The notes under the pieces: generated by a model
The model's input: only the letters and a program-made list of their open reading frames with translations
Databases searched by the model: none
What the model was told of the DNA's origin: nothing
Translations under genes and position numbers: made by a program
Shown here: positions 1 to 14,300 of the stretch, piece by piece
Layout of the letters: the number at the start of each line of letters is the position of its first letter
Numbering within the stretch: position 1 is the first letter of the stretch
Assembly (NCBI RefSeq): GCF_033439725.1
Contig: NW_026944386.1
Location: forward strand, 2,480,001-2,544,000
Reading direction: 5' to 3'
DNA from: Neurospora tetraspora
Taxonomy: Eukaryota > Ascomycota > Sordariomycetes > Sordariales > Sordariaceae
Length of the DNA: 64,000 bases

Positions 1-3000
1 TTTTGCTTGGCAGATTCATTGACACTCTGGGAGGAAAAGAAAGCGGAAGTGTGGGCTCATAAGTGGACAGCCGTGAGGATGCCATCTGCGAGCATTGTGG
101 CCAATCGAACGGCTTTCCAGAGCCAATCTGTATCATGGTGAACACAACAGTATTCACTAAAACCCGCTCTTCGATCGCAACAGTGTTGAATAACGCCATG
201 AGCCACAGTAGAGTACGCGTGTCTAAGGTAAGAATACCCAGGTGTTCTGAACACCGCAGTGAAAAGCCCATATTACGTTTCTGGCAACCCCATGAGCCTC
301 ATGGAGTCGACATCATCGCCTGATCATAGCAGCAATGCATTCCTTTGGCTGGATACATGCCAAAAGCGGAATACATAAAAAGGAATATCTGCCGCTCCGG
401 GGGCCTTGCCTGCTGGATAAGACACCGCCGACACGTCCCCGCAGTTCCAGAAGAGCTTCGTTGAGCACATTCTACCCTTGTAGCAGCTCGTGCCTCCCCT
501 TTTGATGTTTTTTCTGGCAAGAGGGTGTTGGCAATAATTGTCCAAAGGATAGAACATGCATCTCTAGCAGCTGCTGCCATAAAACCCAGCCTTCTCGCGT
601 GGGTGAGCCTACACACGCAAGTCTAGGTATCAAGGGCCCAATGAAACGGTTGACATGGAGAGTAACCATCTGTGGCGTATCCCGGAGGGGCATGATTCTT
701 CGTGATCATAGGACAATGCCCCAGAAATGGCCGACTTTCAGAGGCATTCGTGAGACGGCCAAGCCACGCCACTCTCGTGCTTCCACCGCCGAACGAATGG
801 AAGCTGTAGTCCAATCGGTTCTTATATTGCTCTGATACCCGTGCTGTCATGCCCCAGTGCCAGGAAACCCGTTGTTCATCATCAAACCTGATACGGCTCG
901 CGTATCTTTGCTTCCCTACCGTGATGCCGGTCGGAGTAATTAATATGGTAGCTCTGATTGCGGCGCCTGGGTATACATTGAATGCATAGGTTCCTCGGGA
1001 GGCCAGACCAAGGCAGATGAGGTTACTAACCAGGCAATACACTAGCAAGGGGCTGACTGACACCAGGGTTGACGCTCCTGCTTGAAGCTTCCGGAAAGGA
1101 CCAGACGACGAACTCTCTGAAGGAGGTTCCCCGCACAAAACTGCCTTGCCTGTCTCCTTTGCGAGGGCATGCTTGCGAGCTCCCAAGGACCATGGGGAGC
1201 ACATGGTTGGAGCAATCGCACGGTGTTGCATTGACTGGAATGAGCTTCCTTCGCAACGGCGGGACGAGATAGGAAGTTGCGTAGTTTCAGATTGTCTTGG
1301 TATCAAAAAGCATCGGGCTCAAACACCCAAACAAGGACCTTTCAGTTGCCATGCAGGCGCCACATCGGCATGGGATGGCATCCACCATTGAGTTCCCACG
1401 ATGGACGCCAGTAGGCGTCGGCCCTTTGTTGACTCGGGTTCGAACATGTGAGACCTGAGCACATTTATTTGCGGATAGATACCAGGCCCATTTTTCCAAC
1501 TCAGCTGGCTATAATACGGCTCTTGACCAAAGGCGTTTTTTTTTGTGACTGAATTGCGGGTCCATGCCACATACCGGGGGGAATCCCAATATGTCAAGAG
1601 CCTGGGCTCTGTCGTTGATGTAGCACGCTGTGCTAGTATTTCCAGTTTCCCAAGAGGCGGAGTGGTCAACTGTCGTACCAAAGGGCCTGAAGGCAAGAAA
1701 ATCACCGATCCTGGCTAGTTGGGCAGTGCTGTATGCACGGATATTGCGTTTATGATCTCGTGAGCTGGTTATCTCTTCGTCGACTTTGGGAGCTCGTAAG
1801 CAGGAATAAACCGTTGTTCGTTATTCATCAGGACTGGGAACGCCTCCATCCTGAGCAACGCGTACGATTAAAGGTCGCTGTCCGGACCTTGGTGATAAGA
1901 TCACTCAGACTTTCCAATGCAGCGTTGTTTCCTGTGCAGGAACCTGCGTTGAACTCTTTTTCTTGCGTGCAGGCATTGCGCGCGTGGCCATCCGTATGGC
2001 ATTTACATTGCATATACGCATTACAGACCCGGCGAAGAAACGTGGTTGAGCTGACATGCCGCCGGTGGTTAAGGTCTGCGCAGCCAGACAGGAGATCCTG
2101 GGTGTCTGTGTTTCGCCGCGAACGAATGGATGTCTGTGTGTATCTTTTTGCGCCTAGGATCGCAGTGTCTTGTCTCTTTCACAGCGACAAAAGTCGCAAG
2201 TTATGGAAGGTCGACCCAACGCTACGTACCGCCCTGTCAGCATGCGCCGGCAAACGACACCAATTAGGACGAGGGAGCATCAACATACCATTAAAAATCC
2301 AATACCGGTATGTCTAGAGACCGAAGACACGGGAATATAGGCAAGCTCTTGGGAGTCAAGACGGATACCTTGCAGGATACAATCTACCCGCCGGTCCGAT
2401 CTTCGACTAGAGGTGGAAAGCGAATGCGAATAGATAATTTGGGCTGGCTCCTGGCTCCTGGCTCCTAGCTTGTGGGTATCCGATGATGGCGGCATGTATC
2501 ATGTGCTGGAGGAAGATGGCTCGTTGCGGCGAAAAGGAAAAGATGATTCCATGCATGACGGAAGTCGACAAATCCCGACACTGGCAGAGTGTGGCTTGGC
2601 CATTTGATGGACTCTGTCTCGTTGCGAACGTGGTCGGGAGAGCGAGATAGATGAAATTCGGTTGCCCGAGACATTTGATGAGGTTAAGGTTAGTCGGGAG
2701 AAGATAACGTCGGAGTGTCTGCAGTGGTAAGCGTGGATGTCTGGGAACACAAGCACAAAGGGCATGGTCTGGGGTCTGGGGTTTGGGATCTCGGGGACTG
2801 GGTGGCAGTGACCATGCCACAGTTCGGTCGTGGACATTTCTGGACTTGTTGAGGTGGAAGCTCCGGCCTTGCTGTCGTGCTTCGTTGTGTCTCTGTTTCA
2901 CCGCGGCCACTGTATCTCTTGTCCGAGTCTTTGTGCTCCAGTTGACGACATGGGCCCGGGACCCGTGAAGCTTGTCTGCTTCTAGGGCAGTACAACTGAA

Positions 3001-6000
3001 AGCACGACTGAATCCTCCGCCATTGGATCATGCCCGAAGAGTGCATGATGTTCAAGTTCCAGTTCCACTTGTCGCCGCAATCCCAACCTCAAGTGACCGA
3101 CTCACCCATCGGGGCAGGTCATTCCTTCCTCGTGAGCCCGCAGCGGAGCAGTGCAGGTAGTGAGACCGGCAGGGTTGCAACTTCCATCATTATCTTCACC
3201 ACCAGGCAGCGACGGACTCGGGATGCGATATCGGTCAGGCGGCGGTGGCATTGGCAGCTTCCAACCTTACTGCTGGAGGCAAGGGATGGTCCCTCATCCC
3301 GCCGTGAAGCGACTGTTACGACTTCCCAGGTTGAGCTGAGCTTGTTTCGACAGCCGCTCAGATGGGGCAGGCGGAGAGGGGGCAGACCGAGACCGCTCGG
3401 ACCCGTTCGCAGTTGCACTTTCCGTTTCAACAACTTGCGTTTTGGACTCAACCGACGCAAGAGGAAGGTTTAAGATGTTGTGCTGTCGACTCTCACAGCG
3501 GTGGTGTTTCTGCGGAAAGATTAGTTCCGAGTCGCATCACAAGATGCAGTGGTGAAAAACGAGACACACTTGTGAGGCACCCCGGCTCATAGCTCGAGCC
3601 AAGACTCGGTAACTGGTATCGCCAGATGTCTGCCACCTGCGCGCTTCCCTCTTCGGTGCTCTTCTTGGCGGCTGGCGGCCCGTCGGCACATGCCCTGGCA
3701 CTCCTAGCTCCGATTCGGCCCCGCAAGTTATCATCGGACCCCCTCCTCTTCTACAAACCATCGTTACACATCCCGAACCTCAATCGTCCCAAACCTAACC
3801 AACTCCATGTCTTAAGTTGTACGCGCTATAGTGCAATTGCCGGTGTATCCTCCCGGCGTGCTCTTCCGTAGGACTGAAGCGTCCAGACCTCCAACCTAGC
3901 CCATGTGTTGTTGATATCTTGATACAACAGAACCCGGGCGTCAACTGTCGTCTGTCTTGGCTCAGGCTCTCCAACACGAAGGTACATGATGTTCCGGGCC
4001 GGTGACCTGACGACCTCTTGGAAGGGGTGAGTCGCAGAGCTTGAGAACATCTCCAAGCTACGCGAGCAACTGAGGCGAGGTAGCCGCTGAAGTGGAATCG
4101 AACCAAAGCTCCTTCCTGTCTTCTGGCAAAAGCTAATGCCGTGGGAATACCAATGACGAACCCGCATGGGTATCCAATTTGATGTTCATTGCAGCTGGCC
4201 CGCTGCACATTTCAAGGACGCAGCACCTTCAAAGTCTCACGCGGCTGCAGGCGCGAGATCGGCTGCGACCCTTTTTAGCGTCTAACAAGTTGAATCCCTT
4301 TGCTCTCGGCGCTGACCTCTGACAGCAACGCTCCAGCTTTCCCCACCACACCACACCACCCATCATCACGGTTTGATACTGGACCTACCGGTAGCTTTCT
4401 TTTGCTGTGTAGGGCGTTTAGAGCACCCAAGACCGGATCTGGAGCGAGCCATTACGACGACTGTTTCCCACCGGGGACCCTTTCTACCAACCATATCGGA
4501 ACTGCTACGGACCACATCGACGCCATCCATGTATTCCCACGTCATGTCCAAAGCTGGTATGCGCCCGAGTCACGACATGAGCACCCTCAACTTCCATATT
4601 AGCTCCAGCCGAAGCGCCTCCTATTAGCCGTTTGCCATGTGGTACCGCGCATCCCCAAAACGTCACATCTTCCCTCCTTTCGCGGTTAACCAGCTCACAG
4701 CTGCGTCGGGCCCGGCCTAGCCTCAACGGTGATGATACAGACCCTTCTATCAATCATGGACCGCCTGTTTTATAACAGCAACGTTCTGGTAATGCCCGGC
4801 AACATCAGCCCCATACGCCCAACTCCACCATTAGAGGCATCCGATGAAGCCAAGATCAGACCCGTGAACGACACTCTATTGTCCATGACAAGTTAACAGT
4901 CCGGACCAGCCACTGCTTTAGGAAGCTCCAGATGGAGAGGTACCGATTTCTGATCCTGTGGCCCGCGAGAGTGCGTCAAGTTGGCCCTTTGCGAGGTGGA
5001 GGGGCTCGAGGGGATACTGCATCCGGTATCTTTGCGGTCCAGGATGCTCATCCTGGCTCCAGCTTGTAAACGATACAGACACCACCCTCTTGACTCTTTG
5101 GAATATTTGGAGCTCTCCCATTCGCTGTGCCCTTACGGACCACACCCTGCATCCACCAAGCTTGGACCCCAGTCTCGTGGGCCGTCTTGTCCGTAGGGGT
5201 GCGCTTTTCTGGGACGCAAGTTTGGGCAGCTTTTGGGAGCTCTAGGTACGTTTTCACACGGCCCAGAACCCACTATAAAGCCTGTAACGAGGGGAGGAGA
5301 GAGGGCGTCTTACCAACACGGTATAACCAAAAACAGACGAGGGAGTCACATCTGTCCTTGCAAAAATTCCATCACCACAACACGGCGACAGTGACAGCCT
5401 CACCCTCGCCTCCATCCTCACACGCGCCAAACCCTAGTGGCGTGGACGAGCCAAGTGGCATTCCAACCAGCAGTCAGCGGTCAAGGATATCAAAAGGGAA
5501 GGGCCTTGTCTCTATCACTGTCCGCCTTTCTTGTCCCTGTTTGCTCTCCCAGCTTCACAGGACAGGTATTAATCCCTCCAGATACTATACTGGCCGGAAG
5601 GCCTGACTACATGTATCTTGGATGACCCACGATTCCCTCCTTGAAGGAGATGATTTCTTTGCCCTGATCCTTTTTTCCTCATCTTTTTTGTTCATATATC
5701 CACTCGTTGCACTAGCCTTTCGTTAGATACCTCTTTACCTTCTTATCGTTCGTTGTTCCCTTGCCAGTTCCCGCGTGGCCGGGCTACATCCGTCTTTCAC
5801 CAGCTAGGCACTGGCTCCATCTCCACGATTACACCCTTGCGGCAATCTTTTCTGACACACGCTGCCTCGAAAAGAAATAACACAGGGCTCGCCGTGCTCT
5901 CCACATTCTTGTTTTGTGCGCGGCTGCTTTCCCAAACCGTAATTTGTCGCTTCAAGTTGCTTCTTCCAGACCCTCGGCTGTCCCTGTAACTACCTCTAGC

Positions 6001-6710
6001 TCCGCTCATCTCAACCCAACTCGAGGATTCCCAACACCCGAGCGTCCATCTCGTCCGGCATCTGCTCCCGTTAGAGGCGCCCCTGTCTGTGTCCATAGCT
6101 TCGAGAGTTGGAATACCGTTGCCGAACAGGCGCTGTTATCCACTGAGGGCTAAAGAGCAAAAGAAAATCGGATCCAGTCTCCAGACGGGGCAGTGAAGAG
6201 ACCGGAACTAGGAGACCCCCGCCACTCTCAGGTCACTATTACGAGTCCTACTAGCTTCTCCGCCTTGAATGTTGTCTACACTTCGTCTTTTACCTGCACG
6301 GCTTGCAGTCGATCCTACCCATTTTCTTCTCCCTGAGCACGACTATATTTTTTAGGCGCTATCCAATGGCCAGATGAGGGTTGGCTGCCACTTCAACGTC
6401 TCATCACTACACACCCCTCGCCGAAAGAGCCCTTCGTCACTAGTACTACTAGAACACTGGGCTGGCCGCCCCATCCAGCTTCTTATTCCACTCCAAAGGT
6501 TATTTCCACTTCTTTCTATCCCTCCCCTGTTTTCCTCACCCTGCTTTCTCATCTCGTCATCTTCCTGTTTGTATGAACTAGGCTGCCCCTTTACCAGCTC
6601 GGATCTCGTTGCACTGGAGCTTCCACTCCACGCAATATCAACATCTTTCCTCCTCCACTGCGTTTACTTTTTCCATCCACTGTCCTCACCCTCACCCTCC
6701 TTCAACTTAT
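1..6710. other. Gene-poor left flank and long 5' region
   Basis: I see no coding region here that I can support. Several open frames exist on both strands (the longest about 680 bases, at 623-1306 on the minus strand), but none has a recognisable domain, a coherent exon chain, or a length beyond chance at this base composition. A short tandem repeat of GGCTCCT lies near 2443-2466. From about 5.1 kb to 6.7 kb the plus strand is rich in pyrimidine tracts, as is common in promoters and long 5' leaders of Neurospora-type genes. This stretch probably holds the regulatory region of the gene starting at 6711. Confidence 0.5.
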
Positions 6711-8326
6711 ATGAGGATGCTTACCATCAACAAATCAGCTCAGTACGGCTACAGGTCGGTCCATGATTTACCAACACCACCGAGCACATCACGGCCTTCT
6801 CCCCCCTTGATATCCCAAGAGTTTGGTCACAGGACCTTTCCGGCCATCACACACAGCGGCAACCAATCCAGTCAATCCATGTCTGCGCCTCACCGTGGCT
6901 TGCCCCTGCCGGCGGCCATGAACCCAGTTCCGCCGCCTCCTGGTCCGGGACTCGTCCAACAACCTCCGCCACCCGTCCCCAGCTTGTTAGGACACGCTCA
7001 CCCGCCACCTGCACCTTCGCAAGGTCAGTCCTTGGGACAGATTCCAGCACCGCCGTCGTGGCAACATGGGAACGAGGAGTCGATGCGAGTGTGGCTCATG
7101 GCCAAGGCTGAGGAAGAGAAGCGGAAGCAGGAAGAGGAGAAAACACGGCAGGAAAGCTTCCGCCTGGAGCAACGCAAAACGGAGTTCAACATCTTGAGAG
7201 AGTCACTTCAAGGTGGAGTTCCACCGGCCATGGTACCAGTGGTCTTCGCGGGGATGAGTGGGGGAGCCCTTCCGCAGGCCGCCCTGGACTGGGCACAGCA
7301 GTACATCTACTCGCAGTCTCACCAGTCCCATCCACAGGCTTTGTTACCGCCGGGGCCTATCTCACCCCAACATCAAAGGCGAGAATCTCAACCCCACAGC
7401 TACGCGTACTATCCGGGCTCGGGAGGGGTTCCCTCAACTCCAGGCTCTGCCCAGGGTCATGGAGGCGGGTACATGTCTGGCTATCCGGGCTCTCCACAGA
7501 CTCGTCCGAGAGGGCAAAGTGTTCCTGGGCCTATGGCAGGCCGCCTCCATGGAGGAATGGCCAATCTTCCAAACCTCAACACCAACATTTCTGGGGGCCA
7601 TGGAGGTTCCGCAGCCGCTCATCCGGCGATTGCCCAATCCCAGCAGCAACAGGAGCCTCAACAATCACCCTCGATACTTTTCCATCACTGGACACCACCG
7701 ACGAGTCAGGCAGGAGGACGGGGCGGGGCTGACCAGCCTGCAACACCTTCAGGTTTGTCCCAGTCCAAGTCTCGCTCTCGAAAGACTGGCGGACTAACCA
7801 GTGCGTCCACACAGTAGGAGAGTCGCCGAGGAAGAGGAAAGCTACGGGCCCGCAGACGGCAGCACCGCCACCAAGCAGCTCACAGCGGTTTCGGTCCCCG
7901 ACTTTTTCACATAGTGGTGCTCCGTTGTCGAACCCGCCGGCTGGGCGTAAGAGAGGTCATTCTCGCCAGCGGAGTGACATAGGGTCATACCGTGGAGCTG
8001 TTCGAGGGCGTGGAGACGGTTATGTGCCATCACCACAGGATGCACCCAAAGACAGCGGCGAGTCTTTGGCTGCGCAGCATCAACACCAACAGCATTCACA
8101 GCACCATCAACACCAACACGGACAGGGGCATACGCAGTCCTCGCAGGCCCAACAGACAGCTCCGACAGTGACACGTAGCGCGCACTCGGTTTCGTCACTG
8201 TTGTCGGATCATCCACAATCACCTCGGCCCGGGCAGTTCTCAGAAAGAGGCCGATCCTCCGAGGAGAAAGTGCGCGGTGGTGCAGTTGGTGGATCATCGG
8301 CCACGCGAGACAGAGATAACGACTGA
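6711..8326 (+). CDS. Low-complexity coiled-coil protein, function unknown
   Basis: Two exons, 6711-7752 and 7815-8326, are joined over a 62-bp intron. The donor GTTTGT follows CAG, the branch site GGACTAAC is clear and the acceptor is ACACAG. The splice joins a frame reading TPS-V-GESPRKRKA, so the basic motif PRKRK (a possible nuclear localisation signal) lies just after the junction. The start is the first ATG of the frame (MRMLTINKSAQYGYRSVHD); a second ATG lies two codons on. The protein is about 517 residues and mostly disordered: Pro-rich near the N terminus, then a charged helical stretch at about residues 120-165 (AKAEEEKRKQEEEKTRQES) running into a more conserved-looking part (LRESLQGGVPPAMVPVVFAG), then Gly/Ser/Pro/Gln/His-rich sequence with a His/Gln run near the end. 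I believe similar proteins occur in other Pezizomycotina but could not check. No enzymatic domain is visible. A chromatin- or RNA-associated scaffold is only a guess. Confidence 0.75.
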
Positions 8327-11300
8327 ACCTTAATTTCTTCCGTGTTTCAGCCTCCAAATCCCGGGCTCAAGGTACTGCGGTGACAATGAAGGGCTGTCCC
8401 AACAACGACCAGTCATCGAGCAGGGCGTCTTGGCGGACGTGTACCCTTGCGATATCCGGACCCCATGGAACGGACAAGCTAGGATTGGGATCAAACCGTG
8501 CCTTGATCAGGAAAAGGCTGCTATGCCCCCTGTGGCCTGGACTCCGACGGCCTCGCATCACAACTTTCGCTTCTGTTTGACAAACTCGTTTTCTCACAGC
8601 ATTTTTGGTTAGGGCGTCAACGCTGGTTTTTGTTCAATTCGATCTATAACCCGAGGGCAGAGGATGAGCTGAGTTTCGAAGCTTCCCCCTCTTGTCCCGC
8701 TCTGGGTGGGTTTTCTCCTTCTTTTCGGATGCACCTTCCGAACTTGTATTACTTTTTGGATTTGTGTTTATCATTTCCCTTCCACGTTCCCTTCGATGTA
8801 TACTATGTTATCTGGCATTTTTCTCGGGTTTTCGTTTCTTCATGCGCTACAAAAACAAAATGGACTCTGGCAGGGAGAAGAAAGGGGGATATGAATGGAC
8901 GGGACTGGCACGGAGGATTTAGAGCTTACGGCTCCTCCTTTGGTATGCTTGTGCCCTTAGGTGCGCGCAAGTGGGAGTGGAATAAAGAGGCCAGACTGTT
9001 ATCGTCGGCCAAGAGCATCAAAAACATACGTACATAAAATGATGATGATTACCTACCGATCAAGAACTCAAACGGCAAAAGCGCGAAAGAAACGGGAGGG
9101 ACCGAGGGACAAATTGCCATGGTGGTGCTAGTTCGCTGACACCTTGATTTCGCTTGTGATATCATGGCATCGCCGCACTCGTGTGTTTGGGGCCAGATGT
9201 TAGGATTTAGGAAGTATTCTACAAGGCACACGAAAAAAGTTGGAAGTTGGTGTTATGCAGGCCGATTTGGGAAAGGGAAGAGAAGCACACACAAGCGAAC
9301 TCGAGGGTGGTATCATTGGGGAGATTGGTACCAGGGTAGTGGGAGGAGAAGAAGATTCGCTGGACCGAGATACATATTGGAGACAACAATCTGGGTGCTG
9401 GGTTCGGCTTGGAGCTAGGATCTGATCATCTTTGCTTCTGGCGCCCGCCCAGAAATGCCAGGGTATCGTGTTACAAGGCTCACTAAACAGGGGGGTCCGC
9501 TGCAACCAAGGCACACCACAACCATGTTCCTCTCCACACTGGACGGTCCTGCAATTCCCGTCGAGATGGAGTACCGAGACCGAACAAAGGAAGCATTGGG
9601 GGGAAGAATAGGGGATAGCTCCGAAGTTCTGAAACCGACTACACGTTGCTTGTGGCTTACAGGCCCTTTATTTTGCACGTGCGGATGGGGATGGGGACTC
9701 TGGGACTGATGAATTTCATTAATGAGTTTACATACCAGGATAACTCGTAAGATGGTGGAAGTGGAATTGCCTTCCCGTCCTTCCCTAATCGGTCACGGCG
9801 GTGGTACCAGTTGGCGGGTTTGGTAGGGAACGGGACGGGGCCGGGGGAACACACGACACGGACGGACAGCTGAACGGGAACTAAAAAGTCCATGCCGTGA
9901 TGCTCCAAAACGCAAGGAACAGGACTACGGATTGACACTTCTCGGTATGTCTATACAACAGGTTGTATAACCCCTAGGATGCCGCGTTTCCCCATAGATG
10001 TCAAACTGCATGACATAACGCTAACTTTCTTCCTTTTTCTCTTTCTCCGACTGGACTTGCACATCTCGAAGTCGCAAGCATTTCCTAAACCAGGTCTCTC
10101 CAGGTCTGGGATATCAGATTCTCGAACAAAACGTCAACGCTAGCAGGTTCCTGGGTTCCATTGTTGGGGTGTGGTAATTATCGATGTCTTCGCCGATCTC
10201 TCAACGGCTATTTCCTAGTTGGGAAGAGTCTCAGAAAAAGGTAAAACCCGATTCCATGTTCCATGCCATTAACAGGCACACACCACCTCACGCATACGCG
10301 CGCGAGCCCTTGACACTTGCATATCAATCATCGCCGACCAACTTTGGGTTAGGCAAGCCAAGGCGAAGGAAAAGAAGAAGGAGGCAACCTTACTCAAGCA
10401 TCGACGCATTTGTCGGCGTCTTGCTACGAGATAGGTAAGAACCAAGTACCTCAACCAGAATCTATTATGATTGCAGGCACGCCAAAAAAGTTTCAAGAGG
10501 CGGGGAACCGTACAGTGTACCTTCCCCAGGGCTCCTCGGAAGAGCTGAAAAGCTCAAAGAGTCTTGGTGCCCTTGAGCTTCTCAAAGTGGATGTCGGGCA
10601 ATTTCTTATTCGCTGCACGTTAGCTGCAGGAGCGTCACACTGGATGGCACAAGGAAAGAGAGCTTCAACATGACCAAAACTCGGGAAGCTTACATTCACA
10701 CACACCGAGACACCGAAAGACACCCAAACTTCTACTAACTCGTACGCATATGCGCCAGAGTCCCTGGCGCGCTTTCTTATTCGCTTTTGGTTCGGTTCAG
10801 TCACGGTGTTGTATGGGCAAGGTGTCTGCCAGACGAGAGACAACCCTAGGTAAGGCAGACGAAAGATCAATCGGGAAGAATCACCGTACCCCCCTTAAGG
10901 TTACCTCTACTCCGAAACAGGCCTTGTAGGTAAAGTGGAAGTTCTTCCGTCCTACATATCCGCACCCGGTCCGGGCTTTTAGTGATTCGTCTCAAAGCCC
11001 GAAAGCGAGTAAGAAGTTAGGACCGGGCGGTATGAGTGGAAGCATGGTTATGGTACCTAGTCGTCGCCGCGTCGGGGCAAGTCCGGGTCGGGTACGGTGA
11101 CAGACATGGAGAACTGACAGTTCGTGACAGAGTGTCAGTGACAGTGACAGTGGACGAAAGGAAGGGTGCACTGCAGTGCAGTGGTCCTTGGATGACGTTG
11201 CTTAATATAGGGCTGCACCTAGCGAGTCGAGATCCCTGTCGCTCAGCAGCTTGGAGCTTTGGCACGAAGCCCAAAATGGTTTGGCGCAATCGAAGACCGC

Positions 11301-14300
11301 GGCCCAGAGCGGAATCGAGTTTGGAGAGTTTTTGGAGAAGAGCAATTGAGATTCAGGATTGTCAGGGTTGGTGGTGAGTGGTCAGAAAGGGGGGGTGTAA
11401 AGAATTCATCGAACGAACGAACGAACGGCTGGCCCCACCCGTCTGGATGTTCTCAAGGACCCGCTTTTCTCGACATCCGCATTTGTTGCGCGGTTCCCGT
11501 CTTTCTTTCCCCCTTTGTTCTTTTCCTTCGCCGTTCCCACCATCACATCGACTTGAAACACACCATTTCAATGGATCAGTACCACCTTCCATCTTACCTC
11601 TACTGCTCCTTTGAGGCACATGCCTACGTACCAGACTTTGTAGACTTGGGACGACACTGACACTAACAGTGACTGAGTGCAGCACACAAGCGCGCAATCT
11701 CAGCATACATGCAGTAGTACACTTCTCATCCTCATCATCCAGGCTCCCCTAGGTCCGGCGTTCGCAACAACAACGACTTTCAACCTTAGCCTCTGGCAAA
11801 CTCTGTCACAGCGAACCCAAATTTGCCATTCTTGAACCCTACCTACTCTACCTAGTACAAAACCTGTTGAGTTACCGTGACGCCTCGTGGTGTTGCCCTC
11901 TCCCCTCGGGCCGGGGATGTTGTGATCTGTGATACTATCTGATCTGTGGACCCGCGGACCCGCGGCGGACCAAGACAAAACTGGACCTGGCAAGCGGCTG
12001 AAGACGACAAGCGGCAAGTCTTACACGGATGGCTCCTTGCCTATTCTAGAAGGGAACTGTCCCCTCTTTTGTTTGGTACCGAGCCCGGGACTACTGAAAC
12101 GGATCCGGATCCCGGAGCAATGTTTCTTTACTAATGAAGGACAGCCGGGTCTGGTCTCGAACCTTAGGCTATCACATTTCACGTTCTTCGATACCTACAG
12201 TGGCAGGGTGAACGTGACTGTGATGAAGTGATGAAGTGATGCAGTGATCCACTCGCAAGGTCTGAACCAAACACCAGAGTGGACTGAAAAGAACACTCAA
12301 AACGTGTCTCGGTTCTACCCAGTCTCGCACAGAGGAATTACCTGTCTAGAGGGTTGTTATTCCAGGTTAGGGACATCACGCAACGCAATCTGGATGAGAG
12401 GCATGTGTGCGTAGCGACCCACATTGGAAAGACTTACAAAGTGTCAGGCCCATTTCAACCGCCGTCCGCTTCCCGCCTTCCCTCTGTTGCCACTGTCAAG
12501 CGTTGCTCACTGCGTCTGTGGTCAAGAGCCTCACTCAACAACAGTAGAAGAACACGGGAGTTACCTAGTTATGGAAGATGTCTCAAATATCGGCCCGGTC
12601 ATCTGTTTTGATTAACATGGAAGTGAGTCCGACCGCTCTCTCTTCTCGGTACCAGGGAAGAGTCTGACGGCGGTCGTCATTATCACGGCCGGTTTCGCTG
12701 ATTGTAGCGAATTCATAGAGATATTTCAGGCGTTTCAGTACACTATGAGCGGGTAAAAATGCGCAAAGAGTTCATATCAAGATCCAGTTGAAAGTCGGGT
12801 TGAGACTCATCGACAGGAAGAAGCAGCTCTCAAGTCCAGGTCCGGTCAGACCAACAAAACAGTACACTGGTCTCTCGCCATCCAGCGCCGGTGTATATAC
12901 ATACCTCGCTAGTACTTTCGAGGTTGCCTTGCCTTGGGGCTCGCTTGATATTTCGTCCAAATGAAGAAAGTGCACATTTATCCAGCTGAGCTCTGTTGAG
13001 CAATGGGGGGCATTTACCCGGATAAACAAACTCTTGAGTAACGCTTGACTTGGACTGTGTGCATGCCGCGGAGCCGCGGAGGCGAAGTCCTCTTCCTTAA
13101 CTACTGCGGGACTGATAGGGTATTGCTTTCTCGTCTGTCTCGTCGAAATACCCGCGCTCCCGCGCGCGACAGCGGGAACGGGGCGGCACGTTTACCTTAA
13201 GGTGGTCGTGATCTTCGACGTACGCGTACAAGACACAGGTTGTTTTCCCTTCTCTCTTCGCGAATGGAAGAGAAAATACAGAAATGGGTCAGTCACTTGT
13301 TGCTCACTTTGCCGCCGGCCCTTGTTCCCTGTCTCCCGCTTTCAAGAGTGCAGTTTGGGTGCAATATCTGTCTTATTAAGACGCATGTACCGTTGTTGTA
13401 TGGTCAATCCGTTGTTGTTCACATCTGCTCGACAAAAGGGGAAAGTGTAAGAATGAGATAATCGTGTCAGACAAAGCTGTTTCTTCGTCAGTGAGTCTAG
13501 CATGAGTGGATACGCTCGTTGTCTTCCATCTTGCGTCAATATATCACAGCAAAACAGCATCAGAAATATGACCTTTACTACCTAGACAAACGAGAATCAC
13601 CCAAGTTGGTGGCCCCCTACCCCTAAAGACACAGATAGAAAAGCAGCCGAGAATAAAGGTTCAACTTACGGTTACTACAACAACCGGTCCGTATCTGTGC
13701 TCTCCTCGATCAGACATTCAAACCGGTCGGCAAAAACCCAGATAATATCGTCACAGTTATCTATATATATCTACAGGTAGATGAACACGAACTCCTTATA
13801 CAGTAAGCGAGAGGAGGTCCAAGAGCAAGCGATACTCTCGTCTGGATGAAAGCAGGAGTCACTCTCGCTCGATACTCCCTTTTTTGGAAGAGACTGCCCA
13901 GTTCTGTTCGTCTTCGTTTCCATTATCCCGTTCCGTCTTAGTCCTGAACACCATGTTTCTAACCTTCTTGCTCGAGCCGCTCGCTCAAGCTGTAGTGATA
14001 GATAACCTGCAGGTTGGAAGGTTGCTGGATCGGTTATGCGCCGTAACTTGGGGTGTTGACGGCGGCTAAGTGAGTCAAGGGAAGTTAGAGAGGAAGGGTA
14101 GTTACGGGATGGCATGTACAGGAGATGTGAAGTTAAAGTAGAGGTGAACTGAAGTAGATTGGATACGAAGGTAAACAACCGCAAAGGTTTGGACGTCAAA
14201 CAACATGAATGGCTCGTTTGCGTAAGGAATGCTTTTGTTGAGAACGTTCTATAGATCGTACACGAATATATCAAGTCAAACGTATTTCCAGTATACTAGG

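Noticed and set aside
623-1306. Minus-strand open frame of 227 codons
   Set aside because: It has no recognisable domain, its upstream neighbour frame does not join by good splice sites, and one frame of this length is expected by chance in 64 kb at this composition.
1733-2317. Plus-strand open frame of 194 codons
   Set aside because: It is rich in Arg, Trp and Cys with no pattern of a folded protein, as seen in chance frames, and has no exon partner.
4085-4115. B-box-like GGTTCGATTCC on the minus strand
   Set aside because: The surrounding bases do not form a T-stem or acceptor stem, so this is not a tRNA.
8630-9037. Plus-strand frame of 135 codons after the low-complexity protein gene
   Set aside because: It lies where the 3' untranslated region is expected, is Phe/Tyr-rich from T-tracts, and has no domain.
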